A DNA stretch of 64,000 nucleotides from Alteromonas sp. CI.11.F.A3 (GCF_032925565.1 NZ_CP136708.1:1860001-1924000); one strand, 5' to 3'; counted from the stretch's first letter, positions 17,489 through 26,853 are shown. The notes: generated by a model from the letters alone, not told the origin. Numbers and translations: made by a program.

Positions 17489-18328
17489 ATGATAGAAACT
17501 GAATTTACAGCAGGAAATTTACACTTAGCCGCGCTAGAAAACCAGGGCGCTGGTACTGTAGTGATAGGGCTACATGGGTATTTAGATAACGCAGAAAGCT
17601 TACGGTTACTGGCTCCATACCTGCAATCTCAACGCTTTATTGCTCTTGATCTTGCCGGCCATGGTCGTTCATCCCATCGACCGATAGGCATGCACTATAA
17701 TCAAGCTGATTATTTACAAGACTTGCATGCGTTGATAGAAGATCAAGAGTGGGAACAGGTTATACTGCTCGGGCATTCTATGGGCGGTATTTTAGCGTCA
17801 TTGTATGCTGGGTTATTCCCTGAAAAAGTGAAGGGGGTTATTAGCCTTGATGCATGCGGCCCGTTAACGTTAGAGGCGAACACCAGCCAAGCGCAGATGC
17901 GGGAAGCCATTCTTAGCAGGAAGAAAAAACAGCGTAATAAGTTAACCTTGGTTAATTTAGATGATGCGGTGAAAGCCCGCTGTAAGGTCTCTGATATTCC
18001 AGCTGATCATGCGCGCGCAATTCTAGAAAGGAATCTTACGCAAGATGCCGGTGGCCATTGCTTTTGGTCGAGCGACCCGCGTCTTCGCACCAAGTCTGTC
18101 CTTCGATTAACCGAAGAACAGGCAGAAAACATTATGAGTGCGATAGTTTGTCCTATACTTTTTGTAGGCGCGTCAAGCAGCTTTAAAACCTTGGACAGTG
18201 TTTATGACAAAAGGCGATCTTGGTTTAAAAACGCTCGGTTTGAGCAATTAACAGGCGGCCATCATATTCACATGGAAAAAACTGATGAAGTTGGCATGTT
18301 AATCCGTCAGTTTGTTGAGCAAATGTAA
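17489..18328 (+). CDS. Alpha/beta hydrolase
   Basis: A 279-residue cytosolic alpha/beta-fold hydrolase. The oxyanion HG dipeptide is in IGLHGYLDNAES, the strand-5 DLAGHGRS is typical, and the nucleophile elbow is LLGHSMGG with S97. A late GGHHIHME supplies the likely catalytic His near residue 260. The usual acid in VGASSSF is not obvious, so the third catalytic residue is unassigned. Substrate unknown; many such enzymes are esterases or C-C hydrolases. GAGGGAG precedes the ATG. It sits between slp and fadD, where E. coli has nothing comparable. Confidence 0.82.
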   Translation: MIETEFTAGNLHLAALENQGAGTVVIGLHGYLDNAESLRLLAPYLQSQRFIALDLAGHGRSSHRPIGMHYNQADYLQDLHALIEDQEWEQVILLGHSMGGILASLYAGLFPEKVKGVISLDACGPLTLEANTSQAQMREAILSRKKKQRNKLTLVNLDDAVKARCKVSDIPADHARAILERNLTQDAGGHCFWSSDPRLRTKSVLRLTEEQAENIMSAIVCPILFVGASSSFKTLDSVYDKRRSWFKNARFEQLTGGHHIHMEKTDEVGMLIRQFVEQM

Positions 18329-18358
18329 ACTGTATAGTTTATTTTTTTTTACACTTCC

Positions 18359-18387
18359 TATACTATTCGCAAGTTATTAGACCAGTT
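18359..18387. promoter_or_regulatory. fadD promoter region with probable FadR operator
   Basis: A -10-like TATACT (18359-18364) is followed 6 nt later by AAGTTATTAGACCAGTT (18371-18387). On the minus strand this reads AACTGGTCTAATAACTT, whose first eight bases equal the FadR half-site AACTGGTC. A repressor bound there would sit over the start of transcription. FadR represses fadD in E. coli, and fadR is in this window. One half is degenerate. Confidence 0.6.
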
Positions 18388-18447
18388 GCTCAAACGCGCG
18401 TGATACCTCATGCGCCTTTGTGTTAAAAATAAGTGAAGGAGGTTTTG

Positions 18448-20100
18448 GTGGAAAAAACCTGGCTCAAGTTTTACGACCCTCGTGTATCTGCAGAAATTGA
18501 TGCAGATCGTTACGCATCCGTTGTCGATATATTCGAACAATCAGTAAAAAAGTTTAAAGACAAAGTTGCGTTTATCAACATGGGTCAGTCGATGACCTTT
18601 GGCGAACTCGACAAATTATCTGCACAATACGCTGCTTACCTACAAAATAGTGGGTTGAAGCGCGGCGATGCCGTGGCAATCATGATGCCGAACTTGCTTC
18701 AGTACCCTGTAGCCATGTTTGGTGTACTTCGTGCTGGTATGGTTGTGGTTAATGTTAACCCGCTGTACACAGCAAGAGAGTTGAAGCACCAGTTAAACGA
18801 TGCGAATGCTAAGGCAATTGTTATTGTTGAAAACTTTGCGTGCACCCTTGAAGAAGTGATCAGTGAAACAAACATTCAAGAAGTGTTTCTTACTTCGCTA
18901 GGCGACATGCTGCCTGTACCAAAACGTTGGGTAGTGAATGCGGTAGTTAAGTATGTGAAGAAAATGGTGCCGGCTTTTAATTTGCCAGCGACCACGTCTT
19001 TCACCAGCGCAATAAAGCAAGGGCAATCGTTAACCTATACACGTCCAGATTTAACCAACGATGAACTGGCCTTCTTGCAGTACACCGGTGGTACCACGGG
19101 TGTATCTAAAGGCGCTATGCTGACACATCGCAATATGATTGCGAATCTTGAGCAAGTTTCTGGCATTCTGGAAACCGTAATAGATGAAGGCGAAGACTTT
19201 GTGGTAACTGCGTTGCCGCTTTATCATATATTCGCCTTGCTTGCGAACTGCCTGATGTTCCTTAAATACGGTTGCCAAAACTTACTGATTACTAACCCGC
19301 GTGATATGCCAGGGTTTGTAAACGAATTGAGCAAATACCCTTTCACTATTCTTCCAGGTGTAAATACCTTGTTTAACGGCTTGTTAAACACACCAGGGTT
19401 TAGTGAGCTTGATTTTAAAAACTTCAAGTTTGGCTTAGGCGGCGGCATGGCCGTTCAACGACCTGTGGCTGAAAAGTGGGAAAAGGTTACCGGTACTGTA
19501 CTGCTTGAAGGTTATGGCCTTACGGAATGCTCGCCTGTTGTAACAGTAAACCCACCACAAATTGACGCGTACAAAGGCGCCATTGGTATGCCAGTGCCTT
19601 CTACCGACATCAAGCTTCTTGATGATGACGGTAACGAGGTAGAAAAAGGTGAACCAGGTGAGCTTTGGGTGAAAGGCCCGCAAGTGATGAAAGGGTATTT
19701 AAATCGCCCAGAAGCCACTGACGAAATTCTTAAAGATGGTTGGCTTGCCACCGGAGACATCGCCACGGTAGACGATGAAGGTTATTTCTATATTGTTGAC
19801 CGTAAAAAGGATATGATCCTCGTCTCTGGATTCAATGTGTTTCCAAACGAAATTGAAGAAGTGGCTGCTATGCATGACAACATTGTTGAATCAGCAGCAG
19901 TTGGTGTACCAAATGAAGCCAGTGGTGAAGTGGTGAAGTTATTTGTTGTTCGCAACAACGACTCGCTAACTGCTGAAGCGGTCATTGCACACTGTAGAGA
20001 ACACTTAACGGGCTATAAAGTGCCCAAGCAGGTAGTCTTCAAAGAAGATCTACCTAAAACCAATGTAGGTAAAATTCTGCGTCGGGAACTACGAGATTAA
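18448..20100 (+). CDS. fadD: Long-chain fatty acid-CoA ligase FadD
   Basis: A 550-residue adenylate-forming enzyme that activates imported long-chain fatty acids to acyl-CoA at the inner membrane for beta-oxidation. Motifs: the P-loop [26 protein letters not shown], the fatty-acyl signature around [17 protein letters not shown], the hinge DRKKDMI and the C-terminal lysine region [11 protein letters not shown]. Length compares with E. coli FadD (561). AAGGAGG at 18436-18442 lies inside the longest frame, so the start is taken as GTG at 18448, giving [11 protein letters not shown], similar to known N termini. A terminator follows directly and abuts rnd. Confidence 0.97.
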   Translation: MEKTWLKFYDPRVSAEIDADRYASVVDIFEQSVKKFKDKVAFINMGQSMTFGELDKLSAQYAAYLQNSGLKRGDAVAIMMPNLLQYPVAMFGVLRAGMVVVNVNPLYTARELKHQLNDANAKAIVIVENFACTLEEVISETNIQEVFLTSLGDMLPVPKRWVVNAVVKYVKKMVPAFNLPATTSFTSAIKQGQSLTYTRPDLTNDELAFLQYTGGTTGVSKGAMLTHRNMIANLEQVSGILETVIDEGEDFVVTALPLYHIFALLANCLMFLKYGCQNLLITNPRDMPGFVNELSKYPFTILPGVNTLFNGLLNTPGFSELDFKNFKFGLGGGMAVQRPVAEKWEKVTGTVLLEGYGLTECSPVVTVNPPQIDAYKGAIGMPVPSTDIKLLDDDGNEVEKGEPGELWVKGPQVMKGYLNRPEATDEILKDGWLATGDIATVDDEGYFYIVDRKKDMILVSGFNVFPNEIEEVAAMHDNIVESAAVGVPNEASGEVVKLFVVRNNDSLTAEAVIAHCREHLTGYKVPKQVVFKEDLPKTNVGKILRRELRD

Positions 20101-20128
20101 TTCGGAAAGTGAATTAGGAAAACTGTAG

Positions 20129-20150
20129 AGCCGGCGTAAGCCGGCTTTTT
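20129..20150 (+). terminator. Hairpin and U-rich tract between fadD and rnd
   Basis: AGCCGGC, GTAA, GCCGGCT form a strong stem-loop followed by TTTTTATTATT, then the rnd ATG at 20157. In E. coli rnd is likewise preceded by a rho-independent-type hairpin and a U-rich tract, and the U-rich tract is needed for translation of rnd. No ribosome site other than this tract is visible here. Confidence 0.88.
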
Positions 20151-20156
20151 ATTATT

Positions 20157-21314
20157 ATGCAATATGAATTAGTAACCACCTTTGAAAAACTCGATAGCGT
20201 GTGCACGCTTGCTCAACAACAAAAAGCGGTAGCGCTGGACACTGAATTTGTTCGTACCCGAACACTGTCACCGCATCTTGGTTTAATCCAGTTGTATGAC
20301 GGGCATCAGTTAGTACTTATCGATCCTCTTGCAATTGATGATCTCTCGCCATTTATTGCCTTAATGGAAAATACCAGTGTGGTAAAAGTGCTGCACTCAT
20401 GCTCAGAAGATCTTGAAACTTTCCTGACTGCATTTAATACCGTACCAACACCCGTATTCGATAGTCAATTTGCTGCCAGTATTCTAGGCTTAGGCGCATC
20501 GCTAGGCTACGCAAAGCTGGTTGAGTTATTGTGCGATGTAAGCCTAGATAAAGGCGAGTCTCGTACCGACTGGATAGCCCGTCCTTTAAGGGAAGCACAG
20601 CTTAGCTATGCGGCCAACGATGTACTGTATCTATTACCTTGCTATGAACATTTAGTCGAAAAAATAAATGATGTAGGCAAGTTAGATTGGGTATATCAAG
20701 AGATTGCCCAATTAGCCGATAAAAAGCGCAGTCAAATGCCGGAAGAATTTGCCTATATGCAGATTAAAAACAACTGGCGTTTATCAAAAGAGCAGCTTAC
20801 CGTGCTTCAAGCACTTGCCGCGTGGCGACTCGCTACCGCGCGTAAAAAAGACATGGCATTGAATTTTGTATTTAAAGAAATACATCTTTATGAAGCTGCG
20901 CGTCTTATGCCTTCAAGCAAATCGGGGTTGTCTCAATTTGAAGGAATGAATCCACAGTCGGTAAGGCGTTATGGTGACACCATTGTGACACTCATAAGCC
21001 AAGCACGAGAAAAGTACGCGGCGACTTCTGAGTCTCTTAGGTTGCCGAAAGTCAGTCGTTTGATTGACGTAGCAAGCTACAAACAAACATTAGCAGCGCT
21101 AAAAGCCGTGAGCGATAAAATTGCCAGCGAAAATGATGTATCGCCAGAAGTTATTGCATCTAAAAAGCAGTTGAACCAAGTGCTAAAATGGTACTGGTTC
21201 GACAGTGACGAAACCCGAGTGCTAGGCCTCAAACCAGATGTTTTATCTGGCTGGAGAGCGCCATTGTTTGAGCCCCATTTAGAAAAGTTACTAGGCAATA
21301 AACCTAGTCTCTAA
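20157..21314 (+). CDS. rnd: Ribonuclease D
   Basis: A 385-residue 3'-5' exoribonuclease that trims tRNA and other small RNA 3' ends. The DEDD nuclease domain fills residues ~1-200: exo I VALDTEFVRTRT with D28 and E30, exo II around HSCSEDLETF, exo III LSYAANDVLYL. An HRDC domain follows at about 210-290 (RLSKEQLTVLQALAAWR), with a second helical region to the end. Length close to E. coli (375). It starts 7 nt after the fadD terminator, without a Shine-Dalgarno sequence. ycgL follows after 18 nt. Confidence 0.96.
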   Translation: MQYELVTTFEKLDSVCTLAQQQKAVALDTEFVRTRTLSPHLGLIQLYDGHQLVLIDPLAIDDLSPFIALMENTSVVKVLHSCSEDLETFLTAFNTVPTPVFDSQFAASILGLGASLGYAKLVELLCDVSLDKGESRTDWIARPLREAQLSYAANDVLYLLPCYEHLVEKINDVGKLDWVYQEIAQLADKKRSQMPEEFAYMQIKNNWRLSKEQLTVLQALAAWRLATARKKDMALNFVFKEIHLYEAARLMPSSKSGLSQFEGMNPQSVRRYGDTIVTLISQAREKYAATSESLRLPKVSRLIDVASYKQTLAALKAVSDKIASENDVSPEVIASKKQLNQVLKWYWFDSDETRVLGLKPDVLSGWRAPLFEPHLEKLLGNKPSL

Positions 21315-21332
21315 CGTTAAAGAGTTTACAAA

Positions 21333-21632
21333 ATGATGTTGTGCGCGATTTATAAATCACGAAAACGCCCAGGTACGTATTTATATGTGCCTAACAAAGA
21401 CAAATTTGATGATGTGCCTGAGGTGCTAAAAGACATGTTTGGCAAGCCGGAGTTGGTCACTGTGCTATCGCTAGATAAGCATGAAAAGCTGGCAGGTGTG
21501 GACAAGCAAAAGCTTATTGCTGAGCTTGAAGAAAAAGGCTTTTACCTTCAAATGCCACCTAAAGAAGACGATTTATTGATGGCCCACCGTAAGTCTTTGG
21601 GGTTACAAGCCACGCCAGATAAAAAGTTTTAA
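21333..21632 (+). CDS. ycgL: YcgL domain protein
   Basis: A 99-residue cytosolic protein of the YcgL family. It starts [19 protein letters not shown], has [17 protein letters not shown] in the middle and ends [11 protein letters not shown]. In E. coli ycgL follows minC; here it follows rnd after 18 nt and precedes a lytic transglycosylase by 2 nt, so it is in the rnd-ycgN operon. The fold is known but the function is not. The second ATG (21336) is an equally possible start. Confidence 0.92.
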   Translation: MMLCAIYKSRKRPGTYLYVPNKDKFDDVPEVLKDMFGKPELVTVLSLDKHEKLAGVDKQKLIAELEEKGFYLQMPPKEDDLLMAHRKSLGLQATPDKKF

Positions 21633-21634
21633 GC

Positions 21635-22624
21635 ATGGCTAAATGGTTAACAACATCGCTACTTGCAGTAGCGGGGTTTGTGGCAAGCATTGCTCTTGCC
21701 CAAGCCGAAGAAAAAACAGCACAAGGGTTTGCCGAATACGTAACAGCGTTAAAAGCCGAAGCCAAACAGAAAGGCTTTGATGAATCATTACTTAACGACG
21801 CCTTTAACGATATTAGTTTTCGCCCAACGGTTATCAAATCAGATAAAAACCAACCTGAAAAGAAAATTACACTCGATAGTTACTTAGCCAGTCGTGTGCC
21901 TGACTGGAAAGTGCAGCAAGCGGTTGAAATGTACAACAAGCACAAGTCATTGCTTGAAGAAATAGGCCAGAAGTTTAAGGTTCAACCTCGATTTATTGTT
22001 GCGCTATGGGGTAATGAATCAAATTTTGGACGCATTCAAGGTAATTACAGCGTGCTGTCTGCCTTGGCCTCACTTGCCTATGAAGGCCGCCGAGAAAAAC
22101 TGTTTAAAGATAACCTCTTTGCCGCGCTGACTATTCTTGATGAAGGCCATACTAGCGTTGATGCATTAAAGGGGTCTTGGGCTGGTGCCATGGGGCAAAG
22201 CCAATTTATGCCAATCTCGTTTTTAAATTACGCGGTAGATTATGATGGTGATGGCAGAAAAGATATTTGGCAAACCGAAGCCGATGTATTTGCCTCTATT
22301 GCAAACTACCTTTCATCAGAAGGGTGGGATAACAACGGCACCTGGGGTAGGCAAGTGTCTTTAACCCAGCCTATTAAAGCCTTCGGCCTTTCAAAAAGCC
22401 TTTATAAGCCCTTAGCCGAATGGCAGCAAGCAGGCGTTAGACGCTTCGACGGTAGCGATTTGCCTACCGCTGATATCCAAGCTTCTCTTATTATGCCTGA
22501 TGGCAGCGAAGGGCGGGTTTATCTTGTCTATAATAACTTTCATACCTTAATGAAATGGAACCGCTCCAGTTACTTTGGCGTGTCCGTAGGTTACCTTTCA
22601 GAACGCATCAAGCGAGGGTACTAA
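21635..22624 (+). CDS. Periplasmic lytic murein transglycosylase (MltB-like)
   Basis: A 329-residue exported enzyme that cleaves the MurNAc-GlcNAc bond of peptidoglycan to a 1,6-anhydro end. A signal peptide (about residues 1-24, ending ALAQA) lacks a lipobox, so it is soluble and periplasmic rather than lipid-anchored like E. coli MltB. The catalytic motif ALWGNESNFG places E128; SWAGAMGQSQFMP and WDNNGTWG follow, as in MltB. No C-terminal peptidoglycan-binding domain is present. It is tightly packed in the ycgL-ycgM-ycgN run (2 nt before, 1 nt after). Confidence 0.92.
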   Translation: MAKWLTTSLLAVAGFVASIALAQAEEKTAQGFAEYVTALKAEAKQKGFDESLLNDAFNDISFRPTVIKSDKNQPEKKITLDSYLASRVPDWKVQQAVEMYNKHKSLLEEIGQKFKVQPRFIVALWGNESNFGRIQGNYSVLSALASLAYEGRREKLFKDNLFAALTILDEGHTSVDALKGSWAGAMGQSQFMPISFLNYAVDYDGDGRKDIWQTEADVFASIANYLSSEGWDNNGTWGRQVSLTQPIKAFGLSKSLYKPLAEWQQAGVRRFDGSDLPTADIQASLIMPDGSEGRVYLVYNNFHTLMKWNRSSYFGVSVGYLSERIKRGY

Positions 22625-22625
22625 T

Positions 22626-23288
22626 ATGTATCAACATCAAGAATATCAAGGTGGGCCAATTTCACTGCCAGTAGGTAAAGTGGCATGTATTGGTCGCAAC
22701 TATCTTGATCATATCGAAGAAATGAAATCGGTTGTATCAGAGTCGCCCTTGTTGTTTTTAAAGCCTAAAGCGGCATTGTGCGATATGGCCACACCGCTTG
22801 TTATTCCTACCAATCAAGGTGAATGTCATAACGAGCTTGAAGTCGCTGTATTGCTTAAATACGCGTTATGCAAAGCCACAGAAGCTGAAGTGTTAGCGGC
22901 CATTTGGGGTATAGGGCTTGGTTTGGATTTAACCCTGCGTGATGTTCAGCGCGAGCTTAAGGCGCAAGGCCAACCTTGGGAGCGAGCTAAGTCCTTTGAC
23001 TTAAGTTGTCCAGTGTCAGGCTTTGTTCCAATAGATAGCACCACAGACTTACAAGATTTACATTTCACGCTGAGTATAAACGGTGAAATACGTCAGTCTG
23101 GGCATACTGCGATGATGCTGCACAAAATAGTGCCGTTAATTGCGCATATGTCTCAAACCTTTACCCTAGATGCGGGTGATGTGGTGTTAACGGGCACCCC
23201 TAAAGGGGTAGGGCCGTTACTTGCGGGTGACACCATTGAAGCCACCTTACATGATAAAATTACTGTTAATACAAAGGTTGTTCGCTAA
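22626..23288 (+). CDS. ycgM: Fumarylacetoacetate hydrolase family protein YcgM
   Basis: A 220-residue FAH-fold enzyme. KVACIGRNYLDHIEEM at the start, ECHNELEVAV carrying the metal-binding acidic residues, GIGLGLDLTLRDVQ, RAKSFDLSCPVSGF and the terminal VVLTGTPKGVGPL are all typical of the small hydrolase/decarboxylase group to which human FAHD1 (acylpyruvase, oxaloacetate decarboxylase) belongs. The natural substrate is not certain. It starts 1 nt after the transglycosylase stop and its TAA overlaps the next ATG. Confidence 0.92.
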   Translation: MYQHQEYQGGPISLPVGKVACIGRNYLDHIEEMKSVVSESPLLFLKPKAALCDMATPLVIPTNQGECHNELEVAVLLKYALCKATEAEVLAAIWGIGLGLDLTLRDVQRELKAQGQPWERAKSFDLSCPVSGFVPIDSTTDLQDLHFTLSINGEIRQSGHTAMMLHKIVPLIAHMSQTFTLDAGDVVLTGTPKGVGPLLAGDTIEATLHDKITVNTKVVR

Positions 23289-23782
23289 TGACTGCTCCTT
23301 TTTGGGAAACCAAAACCCTTGAAGAAATGACCCAAAAGGAATGGGAGTCATTATGCGATGGCTGTGCAAAGTGTTGCTTACATAAGTTTATTGATGATGA
23401 AAACGAAGAAGCGCAAGCGCCTACGGATTACATCAATGCCAATGAACAAATTCATTACACCAATATTGTCTGTTCGCTGCTTAATACGAAAAAATGTGAA
23501 TGTACCCAGTATGCAAAGCGAACTGAGCTTGTGCCAGATTGCGTTCAGCTAACAAAAGCCAACTTAAAAGACATTTTCTTTATGCCCACAAGCTGCGCTT
23601 ATCGCCGTCTTCATGAAGGACGAGGGTTACCGTCTTGGCATCCACTGCTAAATAAGGGCAAGAAACATGTGATGCACAAAAACGGCATGTCTGTACGCAA
23701 TAAAACGGTGTTTGAAACCGATGTGGATTTAGATGCTTTTGAAGACTATATTGCGATTTGGCCGTTGGAAGATTTAGATTAA
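23288..23782 (+). CDS. ycgN: YcgN family cysteine-cluster protein (UPF0260)
   Basis: A 164-residue cytosolic protein with the zinc/iron-chelating cysteine pattern of the YkgJ/YcgN family: C23, C26, C29 and C30 in SLCDGCAKCCLHKF, then CSLLNTKKCECTQY and a later PTSCAYRRLHEGRGLPSWHPL. Function unknown. It overlaps the ycgM stop by one base (TAATG), so it is translationally coupled, and it closes the rnd-ycgN operon. Its 3' end overlaps a convergent acetyltransferase gene by 4 bp. Confidence 0.92.
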   Translation: MTAPFWETKTLEEMTQKEWESLCDGCAKCCLHKFIDDENEEAQAPTDYINANEQIHYTNIVCSLLNTKKCECTQYAKRTELVPDCVQLTKANLKDIFFMPTSCAYRRLHEGRGLPSWHPLLNKGKKHVMHKNGMSVRNKTVFETDVDLDAFEDYIAIWPLEDLD

Positions 23783-24327
23783 GCGGTAATACTGTAAAGC
23801 AGCGCATCTCGTCCGAAAATACGCTTGCGGCAAAGCCCTTCCTTTTCAGCACCAATACGTTCGGCCACGCGCAAACTGGCTTTGTTGTTAGGCTCGATTA
23901 GGCATTCTAGTCGGTGTAGATTCATTTGCGTAAAGGCTAGCTTCTTTAGTGCTTCACAAATGGCAGTGGCAAGACCTTTTCCACATGAGTCTGAACGAAG
24001 CCAATAACCCAAATTCGCGGTTAAATGGGTGTGGTGGATATAATTGATAATTCCCATGCCCAAACAGCGCTCATCGTGCATTAGCAAGTAGGTTAACCCA
24101 TAACCTGACTCTCGTGCAGCCTCCATCGATTGAATACATTGTTTCGCCAATGCTGGCGTAACGGGGCACAGTGCGCTGCCTAGCCAAGGTTTAACATGAT
24201 GAATAGATTGCTGTGAAGCCTCACATAAGGCTTCAACATGCTTCAGGGCTATACGCTGTATTGACACAGGCCCTTGCTCTGTATGAATAGAAGGGAGCCT
24301 AGATGGCAAAATAGAAAGGTCTATCAA
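23779..24327 (-). CDS. GNAT N-acetyltransferase (RimJ/RimL-like)
   Basis: A 182-residue acetyltransferase of the RimJ/RimL group, which modify ribosomal protein N termini or small amines. It shows LGYWLRSDSCGKGLATAICEAL (acetyl-CoA loop) and LHRLECLIEPNNKASLRVAERIGAEKEGLCRK, the typical N-x-x-S/A...GF/A-x-x-E-G end. The substrate cannot be read from sequence. Its ATG overlaps the dsbB stop by 4 nt, so it is the last gene of a nhaB-dsbB-GNAT run, and its 3' end overlaps ycgN. Confidence 0.88.
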   Translation of the reverse strand: MIDLSILPSRLPSIHTEQGPVSIQRIALKHVEALCEASQQSIHHVKPWLGSALCPVTPALAKQCIQSMEAARESGYGLTYLLMHDERCLGMGIINYIHHTHLTANLGYWLRSDSCGKGLATAICEALKKLAFTQMNLHRLECLIEPNNKASLRVAERIGAEKEGLCRKRIFGRDALLYSITA

Positions 24328-24851
24328 AAGGGTTTCTTATCTAACAATCGACATGCAAATACTATTGCGAACACCACAAAATAAGCGGCAAAGATAATTT
24401 GCATCCAATGTGCCATTCCCATTGAAAGGAACTGCCAACTATCTGCTAAGCAATCGCCCTCGGCGGCAAATATAGCAGGTATCCACTCATGTAATTGAAG
24501 CCATGTTGGAAAGTTCGGTACTATTTCACAGCTAGCGAAAAAGGGGTTGGGTGCATTGATAATACCAAGGTGTTCTTTGGCAATTAAAAAGCCCCAGCCA
24601 GCAGATACTGCCCAGCCGGCAAAACCTACCATGCGAGTAAGGCCGTTATTTTTAATCAAAACAAGCAGTGCGGACAACACAATGCCGTACATGGCAGTAC
24701 GTTGGTAAATACACATAATGCAGGGTTTTAAGCCCATGCCATATTGAAAGTAAAGCGCGGCTAATTCTAGCCCTAATGACGTGGCGAAAAGCACAAGCCA
24801 TGAAGACTTGTGCTCTGCCCAGCGACTAATGCGATGTACTACTGAACGCAT
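24324..24851 (-). CDS. dsbB: Disulfide bond formation protein DsbB
   Basis: A 175-residue inner membrane quinone reductase that re-oxidises DsbA. Four spans are visible. The first periplasmic loop has CIMC (C44 and C47) after GLKP, and the second loop has C108 (ASCEIVP) and C134 (GDCLADSW), the full set of four essential cysteines. It follows nhaB after 9 nt; nhaB and dsbB are also adjacent in E. coli. Confidence 0.96.
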   Translation of the reverse strand: MRSVVHRISRWAEHKSSWLVLFATSLGLELAALYFQYGMGLKPCIMCIYQRTAMYGIVLSALLVLIKNNGLTRMVGFAGWAVSAGWGFLIAKEHLGIINAPNPFFASCEIVPNFPTWLQLHEWIPAIFAAEGDCLADSWQFLSMGMAHWMQIIFAAYFVVFAIVFACRLLDKKPF

Positions 24852-24860
24852 GTCTAATTC

Positions 24861-26444
24861 CTAGTGTGAAACAGCACCGCCAACAGCTTCTGTCGCGGTA
24901 TGATGTTCAATTAAATGCATGTCGTACAACCATTGGGTTGCATCGGCTAAGCCTACATAGGTAGCCACCAAACCCACAATAGTAAGTACGATGGTGTATG
25001 GCAGTGCCATCATTACCATGCGCCCGTACGACAAGCGTAGTAAAGGTGCAATCGCAGAGGTTAACATGAACAAGAATGCAGCTTGACCGTTAGGTGTCGC
25101 AACACTAGGCAAGTTAGTTCCTGTGTTAATTGCAACTGCTAGCATATCGTATTGGTCACGTGTGATTTGGCCGGCTTGCAGGGCTGCGGTAACTTCTGTG
25201 ATATACACAGAGCCTACAAACACGTTATCACTCACCATAGATAACACACCATTGGCGAGGTAAAACATCACCATCTGAGTTTCACCTTCAAAGCTTAGTA
25301 CCCAATGAATAACGGGTTGGAATAAGCCTTGGTCGATAATCACTGCCACAACACCAAAGAATACGCAAAGCAAAGCAGTAAAAGGCAGCGCTTCTTCAAA
25401 CGCTTTACCTAACGCATGCTCTTCAATAATGCCGCTCATCGATGTTGCCAATACAATAACAGAAAGGCCGATTAAGCCCACTGATGCCATGTGCGTGGCC
25501 AAGCCAACCACTAACCATACGCCAATTAGAGCTTGAACTACTAGCTTAGCCTTTTCACGTTTGCTGCGGCTTTTATCCATATGTTCGCTGTAGTCGGTAA
25601 GAATTTTTCTCACTGAATTTGGCAGTTTTGCACCATAGGTAAACCAACCTGTTTTCTCTAAAACCATGGTGGTTAATAAACCAAATACAAAAACTGGTAA
25701 GCTAACAGGCGCCATGCGGATAAAAAATTCAACGAAATCCCAGCCAGCTTTATCAGCAATAATTAGGTTTTGTGGTTCACCTACCATTGTCATTACGCCG
25801 CCCAGTGCAGTACCAACCGCAGAGTGCATCATTAGGTTACGAAGGAATGCACGGAAGTTTTCTAGGTCATTACTGCCTAGTGAATCTACGCCGTCATCAC
25901 TTGTGTGGTCATGATCTGAGTGAAACTCTTTACCCGAAGCTACTTTGTGGTAAATGGAATAGAAACCCAAACCTACACTGATGATTACTGCGACCACGGT
26001 CAGAGCATCAAGGAATGCCGACAAAAAGGCTGAGGCAAAGATAAACGACAATGACAAGACCATTTTGTTCTTAACCCCAATAACTAACTTGGTGAATAAA
26101 AACATAAGTAGGTCTTTCATAAAGTAGATACCGGCAACCATGAAGACCAGAAGTAATAGCACTTCAAGGTTAACCTCAATTTCGTGCATCATGTGTCCGG
26201 GCGTTGTCATCCCAATGAACATGGCCTCAATGAGTAGTAAGCCACCTGGCTGCAGCGGGTAGCACTTTAACGCCATTGCGAGAGTAAAAATAAATTGGAT
26301 CACTAATGTCCAACCCGCCAAGTAGGGGTCAACCATAAACAATACTGGGTTTATAATGAGGAAGGCGATGATGGTTTGCTTATACCAATTGGGTGCGTGT
26401 CCCAGAAAGTTACTAAAGACCGCCGAGATCATTGAGGTTTGCAT
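24861..26444 (-). CDS. nhaB: Na+/H+ antiporter NhaB
   Basis: A 527-residue inner membrane antiporter of the NhaB family (E. coli 513) that exports sodium in exchange for protons, useful in a marine cell. Typical segments are [10 protein letters not shown] at the start, MIGTTxG-like [48 protein letters not shown] and [21 protein letters not shown]. About 12 spans. It is divergent from fadR across a 441-bp gap that contains a perfect 10+1+10 palindrome. dsbB and a GNAT gene follow in the same direction. Confidence 0.97.
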   Translation of the reverse strand: MQTSMISAVFSNFLGHAPNWYKQTIIAFLIINPVLFMVDPYLAGWTLVIQFIFTLAMALKCYPLQPGGLLLIEAMFIGMTTPGHMMHEIEVNLEVLLLLVFMVAGIYFMKDLLMFLFTKLVIGVKNKMVLSLSFIFASAFLSAFLDALTVVAVIISVGLGFYSIYHKVASGKEFHSDHDHTSDDGVDSLGSNDLENFRAFLRNLMMHSAVGTALGGVMTMVGEPQNLIIADKAGWDFVEFFIRMAPVSLPVFVFGLLTTMVLEKTGWFTYGAKLPNSVRKILTDYSEHMDKSRSKREKAKLVVQALIGVWLVVGLATHMASVGLIGLSVIVLATSMSGIIEEHALGKAFEEALPFTALLCVFFGVVAVIIDQGLFQPVIHWVLSFEGETQMVMFYLANGVLSMVSDNVFVGSVYITEVTAALQAGQITRDQYDMLAVAINTGTNLPSVATPNGQAAFLFMLTSAIAPLLRLSYGRMVMMALPYTIVLTIVGLVATYVGLADATQWLYDMHLIEHHTATEAVGGAVSH

Positions 26445-26679
26445 GAGTTCCTATTCCTTTTACAACAAAGGCGCTAACGTTGCGTCTTTACGTTTTGAAT
26501 TTCTGGTTATTGCAAACATAAACTGACTTTCATCGAGGGCAAGTGATTGCAAGTTGTCGATAATCGGGCAGTTTTGTTGCTTTCATTATAATAGTCCGAA
26601 ATTAAGCGTACATGATATTACAACCTTGAGAAAGCAATTCACAGACCCCATAAAAGGAAAGTTAGCGGAATTACTCAAG

Positions 26680-26700
26680 TTAGGTTGATAATCAACCTAA
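26680..26700. promoter_or_regulatory. Perfect palindrome between nhaB and fadR
   Basis: TTAGGTTGAT and ATCAACCTAA are exact inverted copies around a single central A. The site lies ~236 bp before nhaB and ~186 bp before fadR. It has no T-tract, so it is more likely an operator than a terminator. The binding protein is unknown. The rest of the gap (26445-26885) is AT-rich, with no gene. Confidence 0.6.
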
Positions 26701-26836
26701 CAATGTAGTTTATTGCGTTGAGTAAGTCTGCTTTTGTGTGATAAAAAACCATTAATGCAAAGGTTTTGGGATTATTTTAATGAAATGTTAACAAATGTTG
26801 TTGGCAGGGGATTTTTCATTGTGATAATAAAAGCGC

Positions 26837-26853
26837 ATCTGGTACAATCAGTC
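26837..26853. promoter_or_regulatory. Probable FadR operator upstream of fadR
   Basis: ATCTGGTACAATCAGTC matches the E. coli fadBA operator ATCTGGTACGACCAGAT at 13 of 17 bases, including the whole first half. It ends 32 bp before the fadR ATG, which suggests autoregulation. Confidence 0.6.
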
